A stretch of DNA of 11,519 nt from Verrucomicrobiales bacterium (GCA_003452185.1 DMJJ01000135.1:1-11519); one strand, 5' to 3'. Positions 1 through 6,489 are shown, counted from the stretch's first letter. Program-made: numbers and translations. Notes: a model not told the origin generated them from the letters alone.

Positions 1-2011
1 AGTAACCCATTGTGGTCTGCCGCAGGTTCCATTCCTCGAAGAGGTCGGGAGGGATTTCGGAGAGGAAACGGGATGCGAGCTGCATCATTTCGCCCATCCC
101 CGGGGTGAACCGGGTGAGGGGGTAGCTCAGGTAGAGCTCCCGGCGGGCCCGGGTGACGGCGACGTAGAAGAGCCGCCGTTCCTCCTCCACGCCATCTGCC
201 GTGTTGATCGAGCGATTGGAGGGGAAGAGCCCGTCGCAGAGCATGAGGACGAAGACGACCCCGAACTCCAGCCCCTTCGCCTGGTGGATGGTGGTGAGGC
301 GGACCTTCTCCGTGTCGGGGTCGTTCGACTTGTCCTCCTCGGCCTCCACGCTGCTCATGAGCGAGAGCTGGCTCAGGAGGGATTCCAGGTCTTCGAACTG
401 GCGGGCGAAGACACCGAGCTGCTGTACCTCCTCAAGCCGGTTCTCATGGTTGTCGTAGTTCGCCTCCAGGTAGTCCTCGTACACGGCCTGGAGGATGACG
501 GGGATCATCTCGGCAGGCCGCCCCTTGAGCGGCTCCAGCTGGGCGATGGTGGCGGTGAGTTGGGCCCAATCGACCGCGGCCTTCTTGGGGGCGCCGGAGG
601 AGCACCTCTGCAGGGCGGCGGCCACGGGGGTCGGGGAGGGGGGCGGAGAGGCCTGATGGGTGCAGAAGAGGCTCCAGAGCTTCTCGGCCGCCTTGGCTCC
701 GACCCCGGGGAGCATCTGGACCACCCGCTTGAAGGCGATTTCATCCAGGGGGTTTGCCACCAAGCGGAGAAATGCGCTGACATCCTTGATGTGGGCCTGC
801 TCGAAGAACCGGATCCCGCTTGTGATGGTGAACGGGATCTGGCGGCGCGTCAGCTCCAGCTGCAGCTCCATGGCATGGAAGTGGGATCGGTACAGGATCG
901 CGATCTCCGAGAGGGCCGTTCCTTCGTTGTGGAGCTCGAGGAGGCGCTGGCAGACGAAGGCCGCCTGCACGTTGGCGTCGCCGCACGGGACCACGATCGG
1001 CTTGGGGCCGGCTTTGCACGCCGAGGTGAGCTCCTTCTTGAACTGGTTGGTGTTGGCGGCGATGGCGGCATTGGCCAGCGAAAGGATCTCGGGGGAGCTG
1101 CGATAGTTGGTCTCGATCTTGTAGGTCTTCGCCTCCGGATAACGCCGCGGAAACTCGAGGATGTTTCGGAAATTGGCCCCCCGCCACGAGTAGATGCTCT
1201 GGGAGTCATCCCCGACGACCATGAGGTTGTGGTGCCGGGCGGCCAGCAGGTCGATGATCCGTCCCTGGAGCGTGTTGGTGTCCTGGTACTCGTCGACCAG
1301 GAGGAACTGGAACTGCCGCTGGTACCGCTCAAGGATGGGGGGGTGGTTGTTCAGCAGCTCGAGCCAGCGCACCAGCAGGTCGTCGAAGTCCATTACATTG
1401 GAAGCCTTCTTGCGGGCGACGTACCGGCGGGCGATGTCGACGATCCCCGGGGTGATCGGGATGAATTGGGAGTATTCCTGGGCGATCGCCTCCTCGAGGG
1501 AGGTGTATTTGTTGACCGCGAGGGAGAACATGTCCACCAGGGCATCCGGTTTCGGAAAGAACTTGTCCTGGGTCGGGACCTCGGGCTCGCCGAGGCAGGC
1601 TTTGACGAGATCGCGTGAATCCTCGCGGTCGAGGATGGTGAAGTCGCGTCGAAACCCGAGGCTCTCGGCGTTGAGCCGAAGGAGGCGGGCCCCTATCGAG
1701 TGGAAGGTGCCGCCCCAGAGGGTGCGGAGCTCCGTCCCCAGGAGCTCGGTCACCCGACGCATCATCTCCTTGGCCGCCTTGTTGGTGAACGTCAGCAGGA
1801 GGATTCGGTCCGGGGGGATCCCCTGCTCAATGAGGAACGCGACCCGATAGGTCAGGGTGCGGGTCTTGCCCGAGCCGGCCCCCGCGATCACGAGGCTCGG
1901 TCCGGGGGGAGCGGTTACCGCGGCGTACTGCTGCGGGTTGAGCTCCTGGGCGTAATCGATCTGCGGGCTGGCCGCAGGCTTGAACGGCTGAAGGACGTAC
2001 TCTCGGGACAC
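1..2011 (-). CDS. uvrD: UvrD/PcrA-type ATP-dependent DNA helicase, C-terminus missing (window edge)
   Basis: This is a superfamily 1A 3'-to-5' DNA helicase of the UvrD/PcrA/Rep group, which unwinds DNA in repair and clears replication obstacles. About 670 residues are readable in one open minus-strand frame. Visible motifs are Walker A (AGAGSGKT, 43-50), motif Ia (LTFTNKAAKEM, about 73-83), GTFHS (101-105), DFDDLL (208-213), Walker B (VDEYQDTN, 239-246), motif III (VGDDSQSIYSWRG, 266-278), motif IV (ETNYRSS, 300-306), motif V (TTIHQAKGLEF, about 570-580) and motif VI (ERRLFYVAVTRAR, about 610-622). The family is usually about 700-770 residues, so only the C-terminal tail is lost off the left edge. 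I chose the GTG at 2011, giving M-SREYVLQPF before the Q-motif region ELNPQQYAAV. An in-frame TTG at 2023 is the alternative, and neither has a clear ribosome site. It lies 43 bases behind the HD-domain gene and is probably cotranscribed with it. UvrD and PcrA cannot be told apart here. Confidence 0.95.
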   Translation of the reverse strand, partial: MSREYVLQPFKPAASPQIDYAQELNPQQYAAVTAPPGPSLVIAGAGSGKTRTLTYRVAFLIEQGIPPDRILLLTFTNKAAKEMMRRVTELLGTELRTLWGGTFHSIGARLLRLNAESLGFRRDFTILDREDSRDLVKACLGEPEVPTQDKFFPKPDALVDMFSLAVNKYTSLEEAIAQEYSQFIPITPGIVDIARRYVARKKASNVMDFDDLLVRWLELLNNHPPILERYQRQFQFLLVDEYQDTNTLQGRIIDLLAARHHNLMVVGDDSQSIYSWRGANFRNILEFPRRYPEAKTYKIETNYRSSPEILSLANAAIAANTNQFKKELTSACKAGPKPIVVPCGDANVQAAFVCQRLLELHNEGTALSEIAILYRSHFHAMELQLELTRRQIPFTITSGIRFFEQAHIKDVSAFLRLVANPLDEIAFKRVVQMLPGVGAKAAEKLWSLFCTHQASPPPSPTPVAAALQRCSSGAPKKAAVDWAQLTATIAQLEPLKGRPAEMIPVILQAVYEDYLEANYDNHENRLEEVQQLGVFARQFEDLESLLSQLSLMSSVEAEEDKSNDPDTEKVRLTTIHQAKGLEFGVVFVLMLCDGLFPSNRSINTADGVEEERRLFYVAVTRARRELYLSYPLTRFTPGMGEMMQLASRFLSEIPPDLFEEWNLRQTTMGY

Positions 2012-2054
2012 GGGCCGATTCAACGGGGTGGGGCTGGAAAGGAAAGCGGAAAAG

Positions 2055-2924
2055 TCACGGACGCCGGGCGGCCGCGGGCAGTCCCCCCTTCAGTCGGGCC
2101 ATATTGGCTTCGATGGCGACGAGGTAGGGGTTGGGGGTTCCCAGGTGGCGATACGCCCTCCGGAAATCCCGGTCGAGGCGGACTTTCACGTAGTGCTCCC
2201 AAAACCCCGGGGTGTTCCGCACCAGATCCTCCACCGTGGCGAACCGGGTCATGCGGGAGGCGGCGTCGGGGTTGGCCCGGGCCGATTCCTCAAATTCACT
2301 GAAGAGCAGGGGAAGCTTGTCCACGTAGTCGTCGGCGGCCAGCTGCCCCACCAGGTCCGCAGTGGCCAGCGCCAGTCCGAGGTCCCGCTCAAGATCGCTC
2401 CCGAAGGGCAGGGCCGCGAGGTCGGCATTGAGCCCGGTGCACCGGATCATGTTCTGGATGGAGGTGATCTCCGCGACGGAGTATCCGCGGGGAGAGAGGA
2501 ACGCCGCGGCGAAGTCTGCCCCCCGCCCCACATGCACTGGCGTGTACTTCGCCCCGGTGCCGGAGCGATCCGACGTGGTCTTGAGGTAGCCGGTGTCGTG
2601 GAACAGGATTCCAAGGAGCGCCAGCTCAAACCAGCGGGGTGTCAGCGGCGGGGCCACCCCCGCACGATGCCGCCCCTGCAGCAGCCGCGTGAGGCAGAGC
2701 GTCCCCTGGAGGGTATGCTCAAAGTCATGATAGGCGACGTCGATCGCCTGATACCCGGGGTGCCTCCCCAGGAAACAATCCCGGATCCAGGAGAAACAGC
2801 GGGGGATGAACTCGTCCGGCTGGGTGGGGGTGCCGGGAGAGGCGGAAGGGAACAGGGCTCGAAACACCTCCCTGACCTCGCGCTCCACTGCCACCGAATC
2901 CCGCGTGTCCAGCCCACCAAACAT
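2055..2924 (-). CDS. HD-domain metal-dependent phosphohydrolase (cyclic-nucleotide phosphodiesterase-like)
   Basis: The 289-residue product has the metal-binding pattern of the HD/PDEase superfamily: H66 and H70 in AYHDFEHT, H109-D110 in GILFHDTGY, H131 in TPVHVGRG and D190 in ATADLVGQ. Such enzymes hydrolyse phosphate esters or cyclic nucleotides with two bound metals. The substrate cannot be read from sequence. No signal peptide or membrane segment is seen, so it should be cytoplasmic, and no partner domain such as a receiver or RelA-type synthetase is fused. I chose the ATG at 2924 because GAGTAGG (2933-2939) lies eight bases upstream; a TTG two codons earlier (2930) is also open. It follows the secreted-protein gene after a 185-base gap and precedes uvrD by 43 bases. 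The HD call is firm and the exact reaction is unknown. Confidence 0.85.
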   Translation of the reverse strand: MFGGLDTRDSVAVEREVREVFRALFPSASPGTPTQPDEFIPRCFSWIRDCFLGRHPGYQAIDVAYHDFEHTLQGTLCLTRLLQGRHRAGVAPPLTPRWFELALLGILFHDTGYLKTTSDRSGTGAKYTPVHVGRGADFAAAFLSPRGYSVAEITSIQNMIRCTGLNADLAALPFGSDLERDLGLALATADLVGQLAADDYVDKLPLLFSEFEESARANPDAASRMTRFATVEDLVRNTPGFWEHYVKVRLDRDFRRAYRHLGTPNPYLVAIEANMARLKGGLPAAARRP

Positions 2925-3109
2925 GTCCAAAACCTACTCTGTGTCGTGGGAATTGCATTAAGTTTTCGCAGGGCCCCCCGGTTTTTTGGCAGCGCGGCGC
3001 AAGACGTGTTCCGGACGGGGGAGGCGGCCGCAGGAATGGGATCAGCCGCGGGTCGGGGGGCGGTGGTGGGAGGGGGCTGGGATCGGGACAGAGTTCGCCC
3101 CGAAACGGG
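2925..3109. other. 185-base intergenic stretch, no gene seen
   Basis: This gap separates the secreted-protein gene from the HD-domain gene on the minus strand. It has a GC-rich part (3000-3109) and a less GC-rich part (2931-2990) next to the HD gene, where a promoter for that gene could lie. I could not find a convincing -35/-10 pair or a terminator hairpin followed by a T run. A ribosome-site candidate GAGTAGG on the minus strand is at 2933-2939. Confidence 0.5.
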
Positions 3110-3781
3110 TCACGGCTTCGATCCCTCCCGCGCCTGGACCGGCTGGACGGGGAGGAGTCCCTGCGCCGGGGGGGCGACGGCGGCGCTGCTGGTGCGGGGG
3201 GCTGCGGGCTCCTCCTTGTGGAGGGTGCGGAGGATCATGACGGCCAGGTCGGTCGACTCCACGATCTCCTCGTTGGTGAGGAACGTGGCCGTGACGGCCT
3301 GGCTGGCACAGTTCAGGATGAAGGTGGCCGAGTAGCGGTAGGAGCCCCGTGGGGGCGTCTCCGCGGTGCCCGCGAAGCGGGCGTCGGTCAGCGTGGCATA
3401 GACGCCGTAGGCGTACTGCGATTTGAAGGAAAGGGGGTGAACCTGCTTTTCCTTTGAGCTGTCGGCCAGGGATCGCGTCCCGTTGAGTAGCATCTGCTCG
3501 AGGTCGTCCATGCTCTCAAGGGATCCGGCCGCCTTGCCCGGCATGACGGAAATCAGGAGCAGGGAACTGGCATCCCGGTTGGTGAGGCGGAGGGTGTTGA
3601 TCGGAAGCCCCTCGGTGAGCTGGACCTCGGAGCGCCAGGTCGAGGGATGTTCCACGCTGAAGGTCTCCCCCGAGGCGATCCGGAAGGTCTCCTTTCCCAG
3701 CTCGCCACCGACGAGTCCCAGCGGCAGGAGAGGGATGAGGGGGAGGATGCGGCTCCAGCGACGTACGGCGTATGCACTCAT
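3110..3781 (-). CDS. Secreted or periplasmic protein of unknown function
   Basis: I do not recognise this 223-residue protein. The N-terminus (basic AVRRWSR at about 5-11, then a hydrophobic stretch LPLIPLLPLGLVG at about 13-25) looks like a Sec signal peptide, so the mature part is probably exported. The middle (about 30-190) alternates short beta-like segments, for example SGETFSVEHPSTWRSEV, with an acidic helix around ESMDDLEQML. This resembles small globular exported domains of the PsbP or DUF1795 kind, which is only an impression. The tail from about 192 is rich in Ala and Pro and looks unstructured. The only obvious cysteine (about 154) is in FILNCASQ. It starts 41 bases after the gmhB-like gene, with no clear ribosome site, so it is probably read from the obg transcript. 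Codon use is like its neighbours. Confidence 0.78.
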   Translation of the reverse strand: MSAYAVRRWSRILPLIPLLPLGLVGGELGKETFRIASGETFSVEHPSTWRSEVQLTEGLPINTLRLTNRDASSLLLISVMPGKAAGSLESMDDLEQMLLNGTRSLADSSKEKQVHPLSFKSQYAYGVYATLTDARFAGTAETPPRGSYRYSATFILNCASQAVTATFLTNEEIVESTDLAVMILRTLHKEEPAAPRTSSAAVAPPAQGLLPVQPVQAREGSKP

Positions 3782-3822
3782 TCACGGGAAGCGTCCGCGG
3801 CGGCCCGTGCGGGCCCGCGGCA

Positions 3823-4368
3823 CTATCCCAGAATATAATCGACAGCCGCGCGCAAATCTTGAGCGATGAACCCGTTGCGTAGGCGCTCGCCGGCCAAGCG
3901 TTCGACCTCGGACCCGTAGCCGGTGCGGACCAGGATTGAGCGCTTCACCCCGGCGTTCCAACCGCACTCGAGGTCGATGAGCTTGTCGCCAACCATGAAC
4001 GATGCGGCGAGATCGACTTGGAACTCGTCCCGGGCGTCAAAGAGGAATTGCGGGCTCGGTTTGCGACCCCGGCTTGGCTGCTCCGGGGCTTCCGGGGCGA
4101 CGTACACGTGGGTGAACCGCACCCCCTGCCGGGCGAACTCAGAGGCCAGGTGGTCGTGGACCCGGTCGACGTCCTGAATGGTGAAATAGCCGCGCCCCAC
4201 CCCCGATTGGTTGGTGACCAGGAACAGGAGGTATCCCGCATCCTGCAGGCGGCGAAGCGCCTCGCCCGTGCCCGGGAACACCACCACGTGCTCGGGGCGG
4301 TGAAGGTAGTGGCGCTCCTCGATGAGGGTGCCGTCGCGATCCAGAAATACAGCGCGAGGCGGCTTCAA
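3823..4368 (-). CDS. gmhB: HAD-family phosphatase, GmhB-like (heptose-1,7-bisphosphate 7-phosphatase type)
   Basis: The 181-residue protein has the full set of HAD subclass III motifs: nucleophile D10 and acid/base D12 in FLDRDGT, TNQSG (52-56), K103 in GRKPSP, and VGDKLID (126-132) for magnesium. This length and order match GmhB, which removes the 7-phosphate from D-glycero-D-manno-heptose 1,7-bisphosphate during inner-core LPS synthesis, and also the HisB N-terminal histidinol phosphatase. I favour GmhB because no histidine genes are near. The zinc loop of classical GmhB, with Cys and His ligands before the RKP motif, is absent: the same place reads YVAPEAPEQPSRGRKP. The start is TTG at 4368, inside the TTGA that also holds the obg stop, which implies translational coupling to obg. 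The substrate assignment is less certain than the family. Confidence 0.88.
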   Translation of the reverse strand: MKPPRAVFLDRDGTLIEERHYLHRPEHVVVFPGTGEALRRLQDAGYLLFLVTNQSGVGRGYFTIQDVDRVHDHLASEFARQGVRFTHVYVAPEAPEQPSRGRKPSPQFLFDARDEFQVDLAASFMVGDKLIDLECGWNAGVKRSILVRTGYGSEVERLAGERLRNGFIAQDLRAAVDYILG

Positions 4369-5591
4369 CGGGCGTCGCTCTCCTCGACCGCCTCGCGGAT
4401 GAGAGCCTTGAACTTGTCGATCCCCATGTCGAAGCCGGCGGCGATGGGAAGCACCGGGGTCTTGGGAACCTTGCGCTTGAACTGCTTGAGGAAGCCCTCC
4501 GCGGCCGGCTCGTCCATCTTGTTCGCCACGACGTAAATCGGCTTCCGGATCAGCGCCGGATCATAGAGCTCGAGCTCGGAGAGCAGCTGGCGGTAGTCGT
4601 CCCAGGGCTTCCGGTTGTCGGTTCCGGCCATGTCCAGGAGCAGCACGAGCACCTTGCATCGCTGGATGTGGCGAAGGAAGGCGTGTCCCAGGCCGACGTT
4701 GTTGTGGGCCCCCTCGATCAGACCAGGGACATCGCAGACGGCCAGCCGACGATAATCCTTGGTGTACTCCACGATCCCGATCTGGGGGGTGAGGGTGGTG
4801 AACGGGTAGGCGGCGATTTTCGGCCGGGCGTGGGAGATCGCGGTGAGGAGGGTCGATTTCCCCGCGTTGGGATACCCGACGAGCCCGACTTCGGCGATCA
4901 GCCGCAGCTCCAGGAGAAATTCCCCCTCGTCCCCCGGCTCGCCAGGCTGGGCAAAGCGGGGCGCTTGACGGCGCGCGGTGGCGAAGTTCCGGTTCCCGAG
5001 TCCGCCCCTCCCCCCCTGGCATAGGACGAACTGCTGCCCGTGGGTGGTGAGGTCGACGACAAGCTCCCCTTTGCGGGGATCGCGAGTGGAGGAGCTTGCC
5101 CCCTCCGCGTCGTCCTCATCCTCGAGGTTGATCTCGTAGGCCATCTCGGAGCCACTGCGCCGGATGACAGGCCGCTTGCCGGTGGAGATCGGCATGATGG
5201 GGGACTCCGGGGATTCCTCCTCCTCCCCCTCCTCGGCCGCCTCGTCGACCTCCGCTGCCTCCGGGCCCGGGGTGAGCCCGGGGATGACTTTCGGAGTCAG
5301 GCGCCAGACCAGGGTCCCGCACGGGACCTTGATGATCAGGTCCTTGCCGGCGGGGCCGTCCATTCCCTTCCCCATCCCGGCATGCCCCTTCTCTGCGATG
5401 AGCCGGGGAACATAGTACTGCTGGATGAGGTTGTTCAGGTCGTGGTCCGCCTGAAGGATGACGCTCCCGCCACGGCCCCCGTTGCCGCCGCTGGGCCCCC
5501 CCTTCGGCCGGTAGGCCTCGCGGTGAAACGCCACACACCCGGCGCCGCCGTGACCGGCGCTCGCGAAGACCTTGATTTCGTCGATGAACAT
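4365..5591 (-). CDS. obg: GTPase Obg/CgtA with a long acidic insertion
   Basis: Obg binds GTP and acts in late 50S ribosomal subunit assembly and stress control in the cytoplasm. The 408-residue product starts with the glycine-rich Obg fold (FIDEIKVFASAGHGGAG; YRPKGGPSGGNGGRGG) and continues with the G domain: G1 GYPNAGKS (239-246), G2 FTTLTP (264-269), G3 DVPGLIEGA (287-295) and G4 NKMD (357-360). The G5 position reads PIAAG where SA is usual. Unusually, about 70 extra residues (about 99-173) split the Obg fold between PCGTLVWRL and GELVVDLTTHGQQ. The insertion has an acidic run with eight Glu in EEGEEEESPES and another acidic patch at EDEDDAE. There is no room for a C-terminal OCT domain. 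AGG (5600-5602) lies eight bases before the ATG. It follows rplU-rpmA beyond a terminator, the conserved rplU-rpmA-obg order. Confidence 0.97.
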   Translation of the reverse strand: MFIDEIKVFASAGHGGAGCVAFHREAYRPKGGPSGGNGGRGGSVILQADHDLNNLIQQYYVPRLIAEKGHAGMGKGMDGPAGKDLIIKVPCGTLVWRLTPKVIPGLTPGPEAAEVDEAAEEGEEEESPESPIMPISTGKRPVIRRSGSEMAYEINLEDEDDAEGASSSTRDPRKGELVVDLTTHGQQFVLCQGGRGGLGNRNFATARRQAPRFAQPGEPGDEGEFLLELRLIAEVGLVGYPNAGKSTLLTAISHARPKIAAYPFTTLTPQIGIVEYTKDYRRLAVCDVPGLIEGAHNNVGLGHAFLRHIQRCKVLVLLLDMAGTDNRKPWDDYRQLLSELELYDPALIRKPIYVVANKMDEPAAEGFLKQFKRKVPKTPVLPIAAGFDMGIDKFKALIREAVEESDAR

Positions 5592-5671
5592 GATTTGAAC
5601 CTAATTGGGGGCCCCACTGGCCGGCCGGCCGCGCCCTGAGCCCTCCCTGGGGCCGACGCGCAGGGAACCGG
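5592..5671. other. Leader region of obg, no gene
   Basis: These 80 bases lie between the rpmA terminator and the obg start. If that terminator is efficient, obg needs a promoter here or depends on read-through. I see only a very GC-rich block containing an FseI-type palindrome GGCCGGCC, and no convincing promoter. The obg ribosome site AGG sits at 5600-5602. Confidence 0.4.
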
Positions 5672-5703
5672 AAAAAAAAAAGGCGAGGTGATCTCACCTC
5701 GCC
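5672..5703 (-). terminator. Rho-independent terminator after rplU-rpmA
   Basis: Read on the minus strand, GGCGAGGTG and CACCTCGCC (5682-5690 and 5695-5703 on the plus strand) form a perfect 9-bp GC-rich stem with a four-base loop. A run of ten T follows at once (A run at 5672-5681 on the plus strand). It lies 21 bases after the rpmA stop, so it ends the rplU-rpmA message and separates it from obg. Confidence 0.93.
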
Positions 5704-5724
5704 GTGCAAAGGGGTGTCGAGGGC

Positions 5725-5988
5725 TTAGTTGCTCGCGGCAGCCGCTTCCGGGACGATATTCACCCGGCGGCTCTCCTTGTCGAACTTAACCCGCCCATCC
5801 GCCAGCGCAAACAGGGTCCAATCGCGACCCGTGCCGACGTTCAATCCTGCGACGAAACGACTCCCGCGCTGCCGGACAATGATGCTCCCGGCTGTGACGC
5901 GTTCTCCGCCGAAGCGCTTGACTCCAAGACGCTTGCTGGCGCTGTCGCGTCCGTTGCGGACACTGCCTTGACCTTTCTTATGTGCCAT
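5725..5988 (-). CDS. rpmA: 50S ribosomal protein bL27
   Basis: bL27 is a small basic protein of the large ribosomal subunit whose N-terminus reaches toward the peptidyl-transferase centre. The 87-residue product matches the family end to end: MAHKKGQGSVRNGRDSASK, then LGVKRFGGERVTAGSIIVRQ, then the RGSRF...GLNVGTGRDWTLFALADGRVKF core. It begins directly with MAHKKG, so it lacks the cleaved N-terminal extension known from Firmicutes. The last residues (PEAAAASN) are a short Ala-rich tail. It lies 27 bases downstream of rplU on the same message and is followed by a strong terminator. The ATG at 5988 is the only sensible start; an AAGGG is about 13 bases upstream, a long spacing. Confidence 0.97.
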   Translation of the reverse strand: MAHKKGQGSVRNGRDSASKRLGVKRFGGERVTAGSIIVRQRGSRFVAGLNVGTGRDWTLFALADGRVKFDKESRRVNIVPEAAAASN

Positions 5989-6015
5989 ACAATTAACTTA
6001 TCCCTTCAAGCTAGC

Positions 6016-6327
6016 TTACGCTTTGATCTCTTTGATCTGGACGACGGTCAGTTCCTGGCGGTGGCCCACAGTGCGGTGGTAGCCTTTACGGCGACGCATC
6101 TTGAAGGCGATCTTCTTCTCGCCCCGCTTGTGCTCCAGGACGTCCGCCACCACCTGCGCATTCGCGACAGTGGGGGCGCCCACAGAAACCTTTCCATCCA
6201 AATTTACAAGCAGTACCCGGTCAAACGTCACCGGTTTACCGGCTTCCACAGCCAAGCGCTCCACTTCCAGCTTGTCACCCGTGGCAACCCGGTACTGCTT
6301 CCCGCCGGTCTCTAAGACTGCATACAT
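6016..6327 (-). CDS. rplU: 50S ribosomal protein bL21
   Basis: bL21 is an rRNA-binding protein of the large subunit that contacts L20. The 103-residue product has the usual length and signatures: MYAVLETGGKQYRV at the start, then a beta-barrel core (VTFDRVLLVNLDGKVSVGAPTV), and the C-terminal RNA-binding KMRRRKGYHRTVGHRQ. I place the start at the ATG at 6327 because MYAVLETGGKQYRV is the family's normal N-terminus. Two upstream ATG codons in frame (6342 and 6366) would add 5 or 13 residues with no family match. It is the first gene of rplU-rpmA and is divergent from rpmI. Confidence 0.96.
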   Translation of the reverse strand: MYAVLETGGKQYRVATGDKLEVERLAVEAGKPVTFDRVLLVNLDGKVSVGAPTVANAQVVADVLEHKRGEKKIAFKMRRRKGYHRTVGHRQELTVVQIKEIKA

Positions 6328-6356
6328 AGTGTTTTGTCCCATTAAAAGGGAGGCGA

Positions 6357-6385
6357 AATGTTCCAAATTGCGGGGCTGGTGTCAA
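6357..6385 (-). promoter_or_regulatory. Possible minus-strand promoter for rplU (perfect -35, weak -10)
   Basis: Read on the minus strand, TTGACA (6380-6385) matches the sigma-70 -35 consensus exactly. With a 17-base spacer, AACATT (6357-6362) sits at the -10 place but matches only three of six positions. Transcripts would start about 23 bases before the rplU ATG. This competes with the more distal candidate at 6448-6475. Confidence 0.4.
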
Positions 6386-6421
6386 TGGGTCTCTTGAAAT
6401 ATTTCTGAGAGACTTCCAAAT
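6361..6421. repeat. Eight-base direct repeat pair TTCCAAAT in the rplU/rpmI control region
   Basis: TTCCAAAT occurs at 6361-6368 and again at 6414-6421, 53 bases apart start to start. The first copy overlaps the possible -10 of the proximal rplU promoter and the second abuts the dyad at 6389-6413. On the minus strand both read ATTTGGAA and would lie in the leader of a long rplU transcript. A chance repeat is possible. Confidence 0.5.
6389..6413. repeat. 25-base imperfect dyad (operator or leader hairpin)
   Basis: The outer arms GTCTCT (6389-6394) and AGAGAC (6408-6413) are perfectly complementary. Inside them GAAAT/ATTTC (6396-6405) is a perfect ten-base palindrome, and one unpaired base on the left faces two on the right. 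As DNA it has operator-like symmetry. As RNA in the rplU leader it could fold into a hairpin. No T run follows, so it is not an intrinsic terminator. Confidence 0.55.
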
Positions 6422-6426
6422 AGCAC

Positions 6427-6455
6427 TTGCCTGCCCCTGGGTCGCTACGTATATT
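6427..6455 (+). promoter_or_regulatory. Sigma-70-type promoter for rpmI-rplT
   Basis: TTGCCT (6427-6432) and TATATT (6450-6455) are separated by exactly 17 bases. They match four and five of six positions of TTGACA and TATAAT. Transcription would begin near 6462, leaving a leader of about 28 bases before the rpmI ATG. The site stands out in an AT-richer patch of an otherwise GC-rich window. Confidence 0.7.
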
Positions 6456-6475
6456 GCGCGCTCTTTTTGAGGCAA
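6448..6475 (-). promoter_or_regulatory. Candidate minus-strand promoter for rplU-rpmA overlapping the rpmI promoter
   Basis: On the minus strand TTGCCT (6470-6475) and TATACG (6448-6453) are separated by 16 bases. The -35 hexamer is identical to that of the plus-strand promoter and the two -10 elements share 6450-6453. If used, it would give rplU a leader of roughly 110 bases containing the dyad and both TTCCAAAT copies. Confidence 0.5.
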
Positions 6476-6489
6476 GAATAACGATTTTT

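Noticed and set aside
284..1618. Long 444-codon plus-strand frame opposite the helicase gene
   Set aside because: It is antisense to an unbroken UvrD/PcrA frame with all helicase motifs. Its low-complexity Gly/Val/Leu/Asp/Glu product is the mirror of strong GC-rich codon bias.
2028..3335. Long 435-codon plus-strand frame across the HD and secreted-protein genes
   Set aside because: It is opposite two genes with better protein evidence, has no family motif and no ribosome site, and spans their intergenic gap.
5612..5632. GGCCGGCC palindrome region before obg as a regulatory site
   Set aside because: GC-rich palindromes of this length are expected by chance here, and nothing else in the region supports a binding site.
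6427..6489. N-terminal extension of bL35 starting at the TTG at 6427
   Set aside because: The 21 extra residues would be read from the promoter and leader region, have no match to bL35, and lie upstream of the expected transcription start.
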